A DNA stretch of 64,000 nucleotides from an uncultured Methanobrevibacter sp. (lineage in GTDB: Archaea > Methanobacteriota > Methanobacteria > Methanobacteriales > Methanobacteriaceae). Numbering within the stretch: position 1 is the first letter of the stretch; every line of letters starts with the position of its first letter. The notes below the pieces were generated by a model that ran no database searches, was not told where the DNA came from, and was given only the letters and a program-made list of their open reading frames with translations. The translations under genes and the position numbers were made by a program. The DNA is taken from the NCBI GenBank assembly GCA_900314635.1, contig OMVY01000001.1, positions 62,001 through 126,000 of the forward strand, in the 5' to 3' direction. Shown here piece after piece: positions 8,598 to 18,059 of the stretch.

Positions 8598-10001
8598 ATG
8601 ATTAAGGAAAATCAAAGATTTTTAAATGGGGTATTGGTTTTAATTGATACCTTGGTTATCCTTTTTTCCCTGTTTCTTGCCTATCATATAAGATTTAAAA
8701 CCACTATGTTCGGCCCTATTGGGGGAACTCTTCCTCTGTGGAATTATGCATTGTTCACTCTATTCGCCGTTCTGCCTACTTACTTGTTGCTTTATTATTT
8801 CTTTGGCCTCTACAAGCCATTTAGAAACCAGTCTTCTATTTTTTCCGGAACTACAAAAATCATCCGATCCTCGGTTGTGGCTTTTGTCGTGCTTGTTGCG
8901 GTCTTGTTTGTCATAGACCAGCCTAACTTCTCAAGAATCATGCTGATGCTTTTAAGCATATTCGTCATAGTTTTTGCAAGTCTGGAAAGGGCTGCTGTAA
9001 TATTTGCGCTTAGAATGCTGCGTTCAACCAATCACAACCTGAAGCATATCCTCATCATAGGGGACAATGAGCTGGCATTCACATTCGCCCGCAAAATCAA
9101 GTCAAAAACCTATCTGGGATATAATGTCGCAGGATTTTTAGGAAGAAAGGAGCATCTGGGCAAATATTTCGAAGGCAGCAGGTTCATTGGAACCTTCCTT
9201 GATCTGGAAAAGGTTTTGGAAGAGAAGAAATTCGACAGAGTCGTAATAGCCATTCCTCTTAAGTACTATTATCACTTGAATGAAATAGTGGACACATGCG
9301 AGAATGCTGGAATCAAGGCGGAGATCATTCCCGATTATTACAAGTACATTCCTGCAAAGCCTTCAGTGGAGCTCTTGGATGATCTGCCAATCATCAATAT
9401 CCGTTATGTTCCTTTGGATGATGCATTCAACGGTTTCATCAAGACATTATCCGATATTGTAATTTCCCTAATAGCCATTGTCATAACATCACCGATTATG
9501 ATTTTAACTGCGATAGCTATTAAGCTGGAGTCTCCAGGCCCTATCATATTCAAGCAGGAAAGGATAGGATACAATGGCAAGCCATTCATGATGTACAAGT
9601 TCAGAAGCATGCGTGTTCAAGACGAGGATGAGGAGAAGTCCCAATGGACCACAAAGGATGATCCTAGAAAGACCAGAGTGGGGGAATTCATCAGAAAGCA
9701 CAGCATTGACGAGCTGCCCCAATTCTTCAATGTTTTAAAGAGGGACATGAGCGTTGTCGGACCTCGTCCGGAACGTCCTTACTTTGTAGAGGAATTTAGA
9801 AAGGAGATTCCTAAATACATGGTCAAGCACCAGGTCAAGCCGGGTCTTACAGGACTTGCCCAGGTAAACGGCTACAGGGGAAACACATCCATTAAAAAAC
9901 GTATCGAGTATGACATTCAATATGTAGAAAACTGGACTTTCAGCCTGGATATAAAAATCATGTTCCAGACAGCATTCGGCAGAGGAGCTAATGCTTACTG
10001 A
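8598..10001 (+). CDS. polyprenyl-phosphate sugar-1-phosphate transferase (WbaP/WcaJ type)
   Basis: Initiates glycan assembly by moving a sugar-1-phosphate from a nucleotide sugar to the membrane lipid carrier, dolichyl phosphate in archaea. The 467-residue protein has four N-terminal membrane helices (about 10-125), a central Rossmann-like CoA-binding-type domain (HILIIGDN near 150), a fifth helix or re-entrant hairpin near 280-300, and a C-terminal Bac_transf domain with ESPGPIIFKQERIG, KFRSM and VVGPRPERP. All hallmark motifs are intact. It closes the polysaccharide locus and has its own promoter region. Which sugar is transferred is not evident. Confidence 0.9.
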   Translation: MIKENQRFLNGVLVLIDTLVILFSLFLAYHIRFKTTMFGPIGGTLPLWNYALFTLFAVLPTYLLLYYFFGLYKPFRNQSSIFSGTTKIIRSSVVAFVVLVAVLFVIDQPNFSRIMLMLLSIFVIVFASLERAAVIFALRMLRSTNHNLKHILIIGDNELAFTFARKIKSKTYLGYNVAGFLGRKEHLGKYFEGSRFIGTFLDLEKVLEEKKFDRVVIAIPLKYYYHLNEIVDTCENAGIKAEIIPDYYKYIPAKPSVELLDDLPIINIRYVPLDDAFNGFIKTLSDIVISLIAIVITSPIMILTAIAIKLESPGPIIFKQERIGYNGKPFMMYKFRSMRVQDEDEEKSQWTTKDDPRKTRVGEFIRKHSIDELPQFFNVLKRDMSVVGPRPERPYFVEEFRKEIPKYMVKHQVKPGLTGLAQVNGYRGNTSIKKRIEYDIQYVENWTFSLDIKIMFQTAFGRGANAY

Positions 10002-10372
10002 TATTTTAAAATACTTTTCTTAAGAGTATCTTATATTAATCGGTTTATTATGAAGAAATTTTTTTCAAAATCCAGTCTCATGCTTAATTTTATAAAGTAG
10101 GAATTTAATATTTTTATTACGTAACAATTTTTGATTAATTTAATTTTTTTAATTTTAGTTTTTCATAAATTTAAAAATTAAATTAATTGATTTAAAATGA
10201 TTATTTTCTAATTTAAAGCGTTTTAGATAGTTTTTTAAAATTTTGAATTTCTTTTAAAAATGTCACTATTTTAAAATCCAGTTTCAAAAACAAATTAAAA
10301 ATTCAGTTTCAATACAAATTAAATTTATTGTATTCAATAAAAAATCATAAATTACTATAAAAGGGGTTAAAT
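10002..10372. other. AT-rich intergenic with short tandem repeat
   Basis: 371 bp without a gene. Two degenerate copies of CAGTTTCAAAAACAAATTAA lie at about 10279-10325. The long RPA gene follows, with AAAGGGGTT as ribosome binding site. I see no RNA gene. Confidence 0.4.
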
Positions 10373-13300
10373 ATGGAAAGAGAAGATTTTAACGGAATGA
10401 ATTTAAATGAGGATATAAGCGATGAGGATTTCAACAAAATAGTTGGAATCTATGAGCAGATAAAGGATAAGATTTCAAAGGAAGAATTTATTTCAGTTTT
10501 TAATGAAAACAAGGAACTAAATAAGGATTTTTCATTTTATACAGATTTATACTGTGCAAAGAGAATTTTAGACAATTTAGGACCTGCGGAAAACGAAATT
10601 CTTGATGAAGTTTCTGGAAATGTTCTTAAAATAAGCGATGTTGAAGTTGGAAACGAGAATTTCGATATTGTCGCACGTGTCATGTCCATTTCCAACTCAA
10701 GGGCTTTCGTATCCGGAAAGGGCAGGGATGGAAAGCTTTGCAATATTGAGGTTGCAGATAATACCGGCCGTGTCAGAGTTGTTCTCTGGACTCAAAACGT
10801 CAAGCATGTAAAGTTTATCAGCGAAGGAGACATTGTAAGAATAGGAGATATCGAGTGCAGGGAAGGCTATCAAGGCGGAAAGGAATTCACACTCAATCCA
10901 AGGTCTTCAATTAAAAGGCTTGAGGAAGGAAGCCGTGATTATCCTAATGATATTGACTCATATCCAGACTATTTTGAAGAGTTTACAGCTATTTCCGAGC
11001 TCAGGCCAAATGAACAGGCAAACATAAGAGGAAGGCTTATAAGATATCCTAGCCCTCATAAGTTCAACAGCAACGGCAGAGAGGGAAGGGTTGTATCACT
11101 TGAAATTCAGGATGAAAGCGGAAAGATAGCTTATACAATCTGGAATCCTGTTCCTGATGATTTGGATATTGAAGTTGGAGATGTCGTCAAAGTCATCAAT
11201 GAAGAGCCTAGGGAGAGAAACGGCGAGATTTCATTTTCAAGTTTCTCAGGCAGAATAGTCAGGGATGACAGCGGATATGAGGTTCCTGAATTTACAGACA
11301 GGATTTATAAAATTCAGGAAGCTATTGATGGCGAAATCAAGGATGTAACCTTGTTTGGTAAGGTCACAAAGGTTCAATCCCCTAACGAATTTGTAAGAAG
11401 CGACGATTCAAAAGGCTTTGTTCGCTCCATTGAATTATCCGATGAAACAGCTTCAATCAGGGTAACTCTCTGGAATAATGATGCAAAATCCGATATCAAC
11501 AAGGGCGACTTTGTCAAAATCAGCGGAGGAGATGTTGAACTGGATGATTTCTCTCCAAGCGGATATAGGGTTAACACAGGATTCAACAGTGAGCTTGAAA
11601 TCAATCCTGATGGATACGATGAGCTTGTAGCTCAAATCAACGATTCCCTGGAAAACAAGGAAATTGAATTCTACAGGATAAGCGCTGCTCAGGATGATGA
11701 GATAAAAGGAGTCAACCTCTTTGCGATTGTCACCAAGGCTCCTAATGCTAGTGAATTTACAAGACGTGACGGCAAGAAGGGCTATGTCCGCTCCATTGAA
11801 ATCTCAGATGCCACAGGATCAATCAGAGCCACTCTCTGGGGCGATGATGCCAAGTTGAAAATCGAAAAGGGAGATATTCTCAAGATTCTTGATGGAAATG
11901 TGGAGGAGGATGAGTATTCTCCAAGTGGATACAGGGTTAACACCAATCGCGACAGTGAAATCGAAATCAATCCTGAAGGCTATGAGGATTACTCCAATCA
12001 ATTGAGGAATGAAATAGATGTATCAAATTACTCAATTCAAAAAATAGCTGATGCACAGGAAGAGCTTCAATCCAGCGTCAATTTCATAGGAATTGTAACA
12101 AAATCACCTAAAGTGAATGAATTTGAAAGGTCTGACGGCAAGAAGGGCTATGTCCGCTCCATAGATTTAACTGATGATACAGCTACAATCAGAGTAACAC
12201 TCTGGGGCGATGATGCCAAGTTGAAAATCGAAAAGGGAGACATCCTTAAGATTCTTGATGGCAGTTTGGAGGAGGATGAATACTCTCCAAGCGGATACAG
12301 GGTAAACACAGGCCGCGACTGCGAGCTTGAAGTAAATCCTGACATCGATGATGATTATGTTCAAACATTGGAAAACGAGGCCAGATTCCTGGAAAAGCCT
12401 GTAAAGAAAATAGGAGACATTGACAGCGAGGAAATGGATGTCACATTGCTTGGAATAGTCACAAAGGTCTCCGACCCTATTGAATTTGCAAGAAACAACA
12501 ATGAAAACGACAAGGGTATTTTCAAAACTATCGAGCTTGCCGATGGCACAGGTTCCATCAGAGTCACTCTCTGGGGCGATGACGCCAAGGAAAACATAGG
12601 AAAGGGAACAATACTCAAGCTTGCAGGCGTAAACATAAGGGACGACGATTATGCGGATTCCGGATACAGTGCAAACACCAATTTCAATACAGAGTTCAGT
12701 TCTGAAACCGAAGGCATCGATGACGAGCTTTTATCTACTTTGACACGCATTGAAAGCCAATTAAATCCTATTGATATTGGAGATTTGGAAGATTCCGATG
12801 ATGAAGGCGATGAAGTGGATATCATTGGAAGATTGATTACCTTGTCATCCATTCGCGAATTTGAAAGGGATGACGGCAACAAGGGCCATGTATGTTCCGG
12901 AGACTTCGCTGACGGCACAGGAAAAATCAGGGTCTCATTCTGGAATGAAAAGTCCAAATATCCATTTGAAATAGGCAGGGCATACAAGATTGAAAATGCC
13001 AGAATCAGACTTGGAATGTATGAAGTAGAACTCAATGCCGGCAGATCCGCTAGAATTATTGAAGCGGATGAAGTGGAGGAGGCCGCACTTCCAAGCTTTG
13101 AAGAATTGGAAAATTCACTTTACGAGCTTAAAAACATCGAAGAGCTGGATGAGGATGACAGAAGTTTCAAGGTTGTAGGCAGAATCCTCAGCCTTAACGA
13201 AATTCGCGAATTTCAAAGAAGCGATGGTTCCAAAGGTCTTGTAAGAGGCATGGAAATAGGAGACAATACTGGAATCATCAGAGTAAGCTTATGGGATGAC

Positions 13301-13918
13301 ACAGCAAGAACTCCTTGCGATGTGGGAGATCCTATTAAGATTAAAAATCCTTCTGTCAGATTCAATGACAATCAAATAGAATTAAGTGTAGGAGCAGCGG
13401 CTACTGTTGATGATCCAACTCAGGATGAAATCGATTCCCTTCCAAGCTACAAGGAATTGGAAGACAGAGCATATCAATTGAAGGAAATAGAGGAACTCAA
13501 TGAGTTCGATACCAACATCAGAGTGAAAGGAATCTTCACTGATATTTATGGTGGCAGGCTCTTGACTCCTAGATGTCCTCACTGCAACAACACTCTGGAG
13601 GAGGATGAAGAGGAATGTTCCTACTGCGGAAATGAGGTAGACGAGCCTAATTATCTACTCATGCTTCCAGGAAAGATCCAGGATGATACCGGCGAGGTTT
13701 CAGTCACTTTCTTCAATAATCTGGCTGAAGAGCTGTTGGAGATGAAAACAGACGACATAGTTTCCCTTTATGAAACCGAAGGTGACCTTGGTGCTATGGA
13801 AGGCAGGGTGGAAAACCTTGAAGGATTGACTTTGGATGTCCTTGCCGATGTTCGTTACAGTGATTATGATGAGAGCCTCAGACTTAATCCGAGAAGAATA
13901 TTCTCCAAGGAGTTATAG
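10373..13918 (+). CDS. giant RPA-type ssDNA-binding protein with about nine OB folds
   Basis: A replication protein A homologue of 1181 residues, about twice the usual archaeal length, expected to coat single-stranded DNA in replication and repair. A helical N-terminal domain (1-80) is followed by OB folds at roughly 86-185, 207-305, 316-430, 437-555, 557-675, 679-795, 801-910, 921-1020 and 1039-1165; the last carries a zinc finger with C1068, C1071, C1082 and C1085. Repeats share the VRVTLW and GDxVKI signatures. OB4 and OB5 are nearly identical even in DNA, at a 366-bp (122-codon) offset, so recently duplicated. A shorter paralogue lies at 15404-17860 and radA follows. The fold count is mine by eye. 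Assignment to RPA is firm; whether this or the paralogue is the main replication factor is unknown. Confidence 0.88.
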   Translation: MEREDFNGMNLNEDISDEDFNKIVGIYEQIKDKISKEEFISVFNENKELNKDFSFYTDLYCAKRILDNLGPAENEILDEVSGNVLKISDVEVGNENFDIVARVMSISNSRAFVSGKGRDGKLCNIEVADNTGRVRVVLWTQNVKHVKFISEGDIVRIGDIECREGYQGGKEFTLNPRSSIKRLEEGSRDYPNDIDSYPDYFEEFTAISELRPNEQANIRGRLIRYPSPHKFNSNGREGRVVSLEIQDESGKIAYTIWNPVPDDLDIEVGDVVKVINEEPRERNGEISFSSFSGRIVRDDSGYEVPEFTDRIYKIQEAIDGEIKDVTLFGKVTKVQSPNEFVRSDDSKGFVRSIELSDETASIRVTLWNNDAKSDINKGDFVKISGGDVELDDFSPSGYRVNTGFNSELEINPDGYDELVAQINDSLENKEIEFYRISAAQDDEIKGVNLFAIVTKAPNASEFTRRDGKKGYVRSIEISDATGSIRATLWGDDAKLKIEKGDILKILDGNVEEDEYSPSGYRVNTNRDSEIEINPEGYEDYSNQLRNEIDVSNYSIQKIADAQEELQSSVNFIGIVTKSPKVNEFERSDGKKGYVRSIDLTDDTATIRVTLWGDDAKLKIEKGDILKILDGSLEEDEYSPSGYRVNTGRDCELEVNPDIDDDYVQTLENEARFLEKPVKKIGDIDSEEMDVTLLGIVTKVSDPIEFARNNNENDKGIFKTIELADGTGSIRVTLWGDDAKENIGKGTILKLAGVNIRDDDYADSGYSANTNFNTEFSSETEGIDDELLSTLTRIESQLNPIDIGDLEDSDDEGDEVDIIGRLITLSSIREFERDDGNKGHVCSGDFADGTGKIRVSFWNEKSKYPFEIGRAYKIENARIRLGMYEVELNAGRSARIIEADEVEEAALPSFEELENSLYELKNIEELDEDDRSFKVVGRILSLNEIREFQRSDGSKGLVRGMEIGDNTGIIRVSLWDDTARTPCDVGDPIKIKNPSVRFNDNQIELSVGAAATVDDPTQDEIDSLPSYKELEDRAYQLKEIEELNEFDTNIRVKGIFTDIYGGRLLTPRCPHCNNTLEEDEEECSYCGNEVDEPNYLLMLPGKIQDDTGEVSVTFFNNLAEELLEMKTDDIVSLYETEGDLGAMEGRVENLEGLTLDVLADVRYSDYDESLRLNPRRIFSKEL
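11681..12412 (+). repeat. 366-bp in-frame tandem duplication encoding OB4 and OB5
   Basis: Two adjacent 122-codon units. Long identical DNA runs occur at exactly 366-bp offset: 11771-11796 against 12137-12162 (GGCAAGAAGGGCTATGTCCG...) and from 11835 against 12201 (TCTGGGGCGATGATGCCAAG...). The neighbouring OB3 and OB6 are clearly more diverged copies. Confidence 0.85.
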
Positions 13919-14189
13919 CTGTTAAATTTTTTTAAAATCATGATTTCCATTTTGAAGTCATGATTTCTTTAACTATTTTTTTAATAATTTTTAATTAGCT
14001 ATTTTAAATTGATTTTTAAGTTTTTTTATTGGCTTGTTTTTTAATTGATTATTAGGTTTTTATTTTTTAGTTATCTTGTTTTTTTAATGATGATTAAGTT
14101 TTAATTTGAATAATTATTATCATTTTTTTTAAGAAAATTATAAATACTATAAATTAAAATTATTATTATCAAATTTAGGAGGTAGAATC

Positions 14190-14546
14190 ATGAAAGGCAG
14201 CAGTGTGATAATTGCAATTCTAGTTATTGTAGTGATAGCTCTCTGTGTATTGCTAGCTGGCAGTTTTATGGTCATTCAAAATGATGATGGCGGGGCTGCT
14301 GAACTAACTCAAAAAGTTTCAGACAAGGTTTCCCAAAGCGTTGATGAAAGTTCCTCATCCGGATCTAAAATAGTAGACGGCCTTGAGAAGGTGTCCAACG
14401 GCCAGGCTGGCGATGGAAGCTATATTTATGAGGAAACTTCAAGTGATGGAAACGTCCGTCAATATGATGAAAACGGCAAGTTGATCGGTTCAACTTATGA
14501 AGAGGACCAGGCACAACTTGGAAATCCAAATGGAGAATTAGAATAG
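14190..14546 (+). CDS. small membrane-anchored extracytoplasmic protein, unknown
   Basis: I do not recognise a family. The 118-residue product has one strong N-terminal membrane segment (about 6-27) after a short basic start, then a hydrophilic, Ser/Gly/Asp-rich tail exposed outside. Near residues 87-103 a YIYEETSSDGNVRQYDENGK stretch looks like one YD/RHS-like or MORN-like beta-hairpin. GGAGGTAGAATC before the ATG is the strongest ribosome binding site in the region, and TATAAATACTATAAA upstream suggests its own promoter. It lies between the two RPA paralogues, but nothing in it suggests a DNA role. Confidence 0.7.
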   Translation: MKGSSVIIAILVIVVIALCVLLAGSFMVIQNDDGGAAELTQKVSDKVSQSVDESSSSGSKIVDGLEKVSNGQAGDGSYIYEETSSDGNVRQYDENGKLIGSTYEEDQAQLGNPNGELE

Positions 14547-14559
14547 CTTTTTAGCTATT
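14542..14559 (+). terminator. hairpin terminator overlapping the stop codon
   Basis: AATAGCT, four T, AGCTATT forms a perfect 7-bp stem that includes the TAG stop of the 118-residue gene and runs into TTTTATTTTC. Confidence 0.6.
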
Positions 14560-15403
14560 TTTTATTTTCAATTTTTTCATATTGAAATTTTATTTTTATT
14601 TTTAAAACTATTTTTTATTAAAAACTATTTTTATTCATTAAATTATTATTTTAATATTATTTTGCAATTTTATTTTCATTGTTTTAAACTTGTAATTTTT
14701 TATTAATTTGAAATTTTTTTCAAAGGCTTAAAAATTATTTATTTTAATAAAATATTCTTAATTTATCTTTATTTTATTATTTGATAACTATATTTACTTT
14801 AATTTATTAAATTAGTTTTTAAATCAAATATTTTAACTAAAAAAACAATAAATTTAAATATTATCGTGTATAATTTACAAATACAGATTGAATTAAGAAA
14901 TCAAGATTTTTAATAAATTTTTTTTCTTAATATATTGTAAATTAAATTGAAAAATATAAATTTGATTGCTCATATGCCGATTAAAAAATTAAAATTCAAG
15001 GCTTTATGATCGATTAAATGAATTTAATTGCAATATGCATTTGGATTAATAGATGATTTCAATTCATTTGACAATAATTTATTTCAAATGATTTTATTGT
15101 TCTTTGCTTTTACACTTGAAATTGTACTTATTACTTTTCAAATGCTCTGTCTTAATCATTATATATAAACAAATTTAAACTATAACTACGTATTAAAATT
15201 AGAAATTATTCAATTTTTAAATTAATTAAAATATGGTTACGTTAATTAAAATTATTAAAAATTCGAATATGCGCATTAGATAATCATCGCCCATAAGTTA
15301 AAAATTATTAATATTAAAGCTGTGGCCGAATTATCTAATTAAGTTATTGAAAGCTTCTGATTGAATTACTAAATTTATAGTTTAATTAAACCGAGGGTTT
15401 GGT
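14547..15403. other. long AT-rich intergenic region upstream of the second RPA gene
   Basis: 857 bp without a convincing gene on either strand. TTATATATAAAC near 15159-15170 is a good TATA box candidate and would give a 5' leader of roughly 210 nt. In that leader TTAGATAAT near 15277 and ATTATCTAA near 15333 form a 9-bp inverted repeat enclosing the only G/C-containing patches (CATCGCCCATAAG, CTGTGGCCG). The gene starts after ACCGAGGGTTTGGT. Confidence 0.4.
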
Positions 15404-17860
15404 ATGAATAAAGAATTTTTCAAAGGAATGAATTTAGCTCAGGATATTAGTGAAGATGATTTCAACCTCATTGTTGAAGAATTCAAAAAGGTTGAAGACA
15501 TAATATCTAAAGATCAGTTTATAAAGGAGTTTAATGAACGCAAGTCTTATTATGAAGATAGCTCTTTAATAAGTGATAATTCCATAGTCTCAATGATTGT
15601 TGGGCCTTTGTCCCCGGAGGAGAATGAAGCTCTCTCTGAAATCACCGAGGAATCCTTGATAAAAATCAATGATGCTGAAGATGGCAATCACGGCTTCAAT
15701 GTCATTGCCCGTGTGATGACCATTTCCAATCCAAAGGAATTCACATCAAGCAAGGGAAAACCAGGAAAGCTATGCAATATTGATATTGCAGACGATACTG
15801 GTGAAGTAAGACTTACATTATGGTCACAAAACATTAAACATCTTAAAAACGTGAAGGAAGGAGATATTGTAAAATTCACTGATGTCGATTGCAGAATCAA
15901 TTCATATAATAGAAAGAAGGAATTTTCACTGCGTCCACGATCAACCATGAATGTTTTGGATGAAGAGAGCAGCATTTATCCTGAAAACATCAGTGATTTC
16001 CCAGTATATGAAGAGAAAATCACACCTATCAGCGAAATTTCTCATGAAGGAAACATCAGCATTCTCGGAAGACTGATCAAGGTTCCAAAGCCACGCAGTT
16101 ATGACAGCAACGGCAAAAATGGAAAAGTTCTCTCACTTGAAATCCTGGACAAGACAGGCAAGATACAATATACCTTGTGGAATAATGATGTATATATTGT
16201 CAGCGCTCTTGATTTGAAGGAAGGAGATATAGTCAAGATTTTAAATGAGCAGGTAAGAGAACGTGATGGTGAATTCTCTATTTCCCACTGGTCAGGCAGG
16301 ATATTAAAGGTCGAAGGAGATTATGATATTCCAGAATATTCCTCTCAAATCATAAAGATCGGTGATGCTCACGAGCAGAAGGACGTCATTGTTCATGGTA
16401 TTGTAACAAAAGTTTCCGATACTGTGGAATTCATTTCCAGCAATGGCGAGCCTGGATTTGTAAAGACAATTGAAATTGGTGATGGAACAGGCACAATCAG
16501 GGTAACCCTCTGGAGAGACGACACTAAGATGAACATCTCCAAAGGAGATATGCTCAAAGTCATTGGCGGAAATGTGGAGTATGATGATTTCTCCCGTGCC
16601 TACAGGGTAAATACCAATTGGAACAGCGAGTTTAAAATAAATGCTGCTGATGATTTGGAAATCAAGGAATCTCTGGAGGAAAAATATCACTCCCGTCTTG
16701 TTCCTATTGAGATTTCAAAGATTCAGGAATTTGATGAGGAAGACGGCGTGGAAGTAGACATCCTGGCAAGATTGATAGATATTTATAATGGAAGCACTTT
16801 CATAAGAGACGATGGAACAGAGGGAATGCGCCGAAGCGGTATTTTTGCAGATGCTTCAAAAGGCATAGTAAGAGTCACATTCTGGGATGACAAGGCGGAA
16901 TTTCCTTTCGCTGTCGGAAGGGCTTATAAAATAGAAAATGCAAAAACCAGGCTGAATAATACAGTTGAACTCAATGTCAACAAATCCGCAAGAGTCATGG
17001 AGATTCCAGAGCTTCAAGTGGAAAATCTCCCTCCATTGGATGTATTGGAAGACCTGATTTATGAAACCCGTCCGATTGGTGATTTGGATGAGGATGATAC
17101 TAACATTAAGATCATTGGAAGAATAATGGATGTTCAAGACATTCATGAATTCACCAGGGATGATGGTTCAGTCGGCGTCGTTAGAAGCATAGATATTGGT
17201 GATAAGACTGGAATCATCAGAGCAAGCTTGTGGGATTCCAAAGCTGACATGCTGATAGAAGTTGGAGATCCTATCAAAGTTCAGAATCCTAGAATAAGGT
17301 ATGACAATGGATTGAAGCTGAACATCGGAAGCAGCTCCAATATTCTTGAGCCAAGCATTAAGGAATTAAATGAGATTCCTTCCACTGAAGAGCTTGAATC
17401 AATTTTATTCACAGCCAAGGACATAGGAATGCTTGAAGAGGAAGAGCCTAATGTAAAGGTTCATGGAACATTGAAAAATATCTACACTGATAAAATCCTA
17501 ATTTACAAATGTCCATTCTGTGATAATACAATAGATAAGGATGACAAGGAGTGTGTTGTCTGCAATAATGAAATCGTAGAGCCTAAATACACTTTAATCC
17601 TCTCTGGAGTGCTTGAAGACGAGACCGATGAAATCGAAGTCGCATTTTTCAATAATCTTGCCGAAGAGATTATTGGAATTAAAAAAGAGGATATTATCAA
17701 AATCATTAATGAAAGCAATGATGAGAATATTTTAATGGATGACTTGAACAAACTTAATGGAATGGCATTGACACTTTTAGCTGATGTCATTTATGATGAG
17801 ATAGGAGACAGGAATCAGTTGAGGCCGAGAAAAATTATCTCTAAAGACAAGTATGATTAA
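15404..17860 (+). CDS. RPA-type ssDNA-binding protein with about six OB folds
   Basis: Paralogue of the 1181-residue RPA upstream, 818 residues. It shares the helical N terminus (FFKGMNLAQDISEDDFN against DFNGMNLNEDISDEDFN) and the order of folds: OB1 about 86-190, OB2 208-305, OB3 316-420, OB4 433-540, OB5 556-655, and OB6 673-805 with a zinc finger at C703, C706, C717 and C720. Relative to the long paralogue it has one central fold where that has four, so the length difference is due to expansion or loss of one repeat class. It probably binds ssDNA alone or with its paralogue. The gene sits 190 bp before radA. Confidence 0.87.
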   Translation: MNKEFFKGMNLAQDISEDDFNLIVEEFKKVEDIISKDQFIKEFNERKSYYEDSSLISDNSIVSMIVGPLSPEENEALSEITEESLIKINDAEDGNHGFNVIARVMTISNPKEFTSSKGKPGKLCNIDIADDTGEVRLTLWSQNIKHLKNVKEGDIVKFTDVDCRINSYNRKKEFSLRPRSTMNVLDEESSIYPENISDFPVYEEKITPISEISHEGNISILGRLIKVPKPRSYDSNGKNGKVLSLEILDKTGKIQYTLWNNDVYIVSALDLKEGDIVKILNEQVRERDGEFSISHWSGRILKVEGDYDIPEYSSQIIKIGDAHEQKDVIVHGIVTKVSDTVEFISSNGEPGFVKTIEIGDGTGTIRVTLWRDDTKMNISKGDMLKVIGGNVEYDDFSRAYRVNTNWNSEFKINAADDLEIKESLEEKYHSRLVPIEISKIQEFDEEDGVEVDILARLIDIYNGSTFIRDDGTEGMRRSGIFADASKGIVRVTFWDDKAEFPFAVGRAYKIENAKTRLNNTVELNVNKSARVMEIPELQVENLPPLDVLEDLIYETRPIGDLDEDDTNIKIIGRIMDVQDIHEFTRDDGSVGVVRSIDIGDKTGIIRASLWDSKADMLIEVGDPIKVQNPRIRYDNGLKLNIGSSSNILEPSIKELNEIPSTEELESILFTAKDIGMLEEEEPNVKVHGTLKNIYTDKILIYKCPFCDNTIDKDDKECVVCNNEIVEPKYTLILSGVLEDETDEIEVAFFNNLAEEIIGIKKEDIIKIINESNDENILMDDLNKLNGMALTLLADVIYDEIGDRNQLRPRKIISKDKYD

Positions 17861-18059
17861 TGCTTTAGGAGTATTAAAAGCTGTTGAACTAAATAAATTT
17901 TATATAAAAAAGGTTTAAAATTTTTCAAATCTTTTTATTCTAATAGGGATTTGGAATTATTTTAAATCTTTAAATTTAATGAAAATTATAAATATCATAT
18001 GTTTATAATTAAAAACAAGGTTACTGAAATTTAAAAAACTAAACAATGGATTGATTATA

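Noticed and set aside
11374-13035. Several minus-strand frames of 60-128 codons inside the long RPA gene
   Set aside because: They recur at the same offset in each OB repeat, are Ser-rich shadows of Asp/Glu-rich coding sequence, and have no start signals.
14880-15160. Search for a structured non-coding RNA such as SRP RNA or RNase P RNA in the long gap before the second RPA gene
   Set aside because: The stretch is almost entirely A/T without the conserved cores of these RNAs; only one short inverted repeat further downstream is worth noting.
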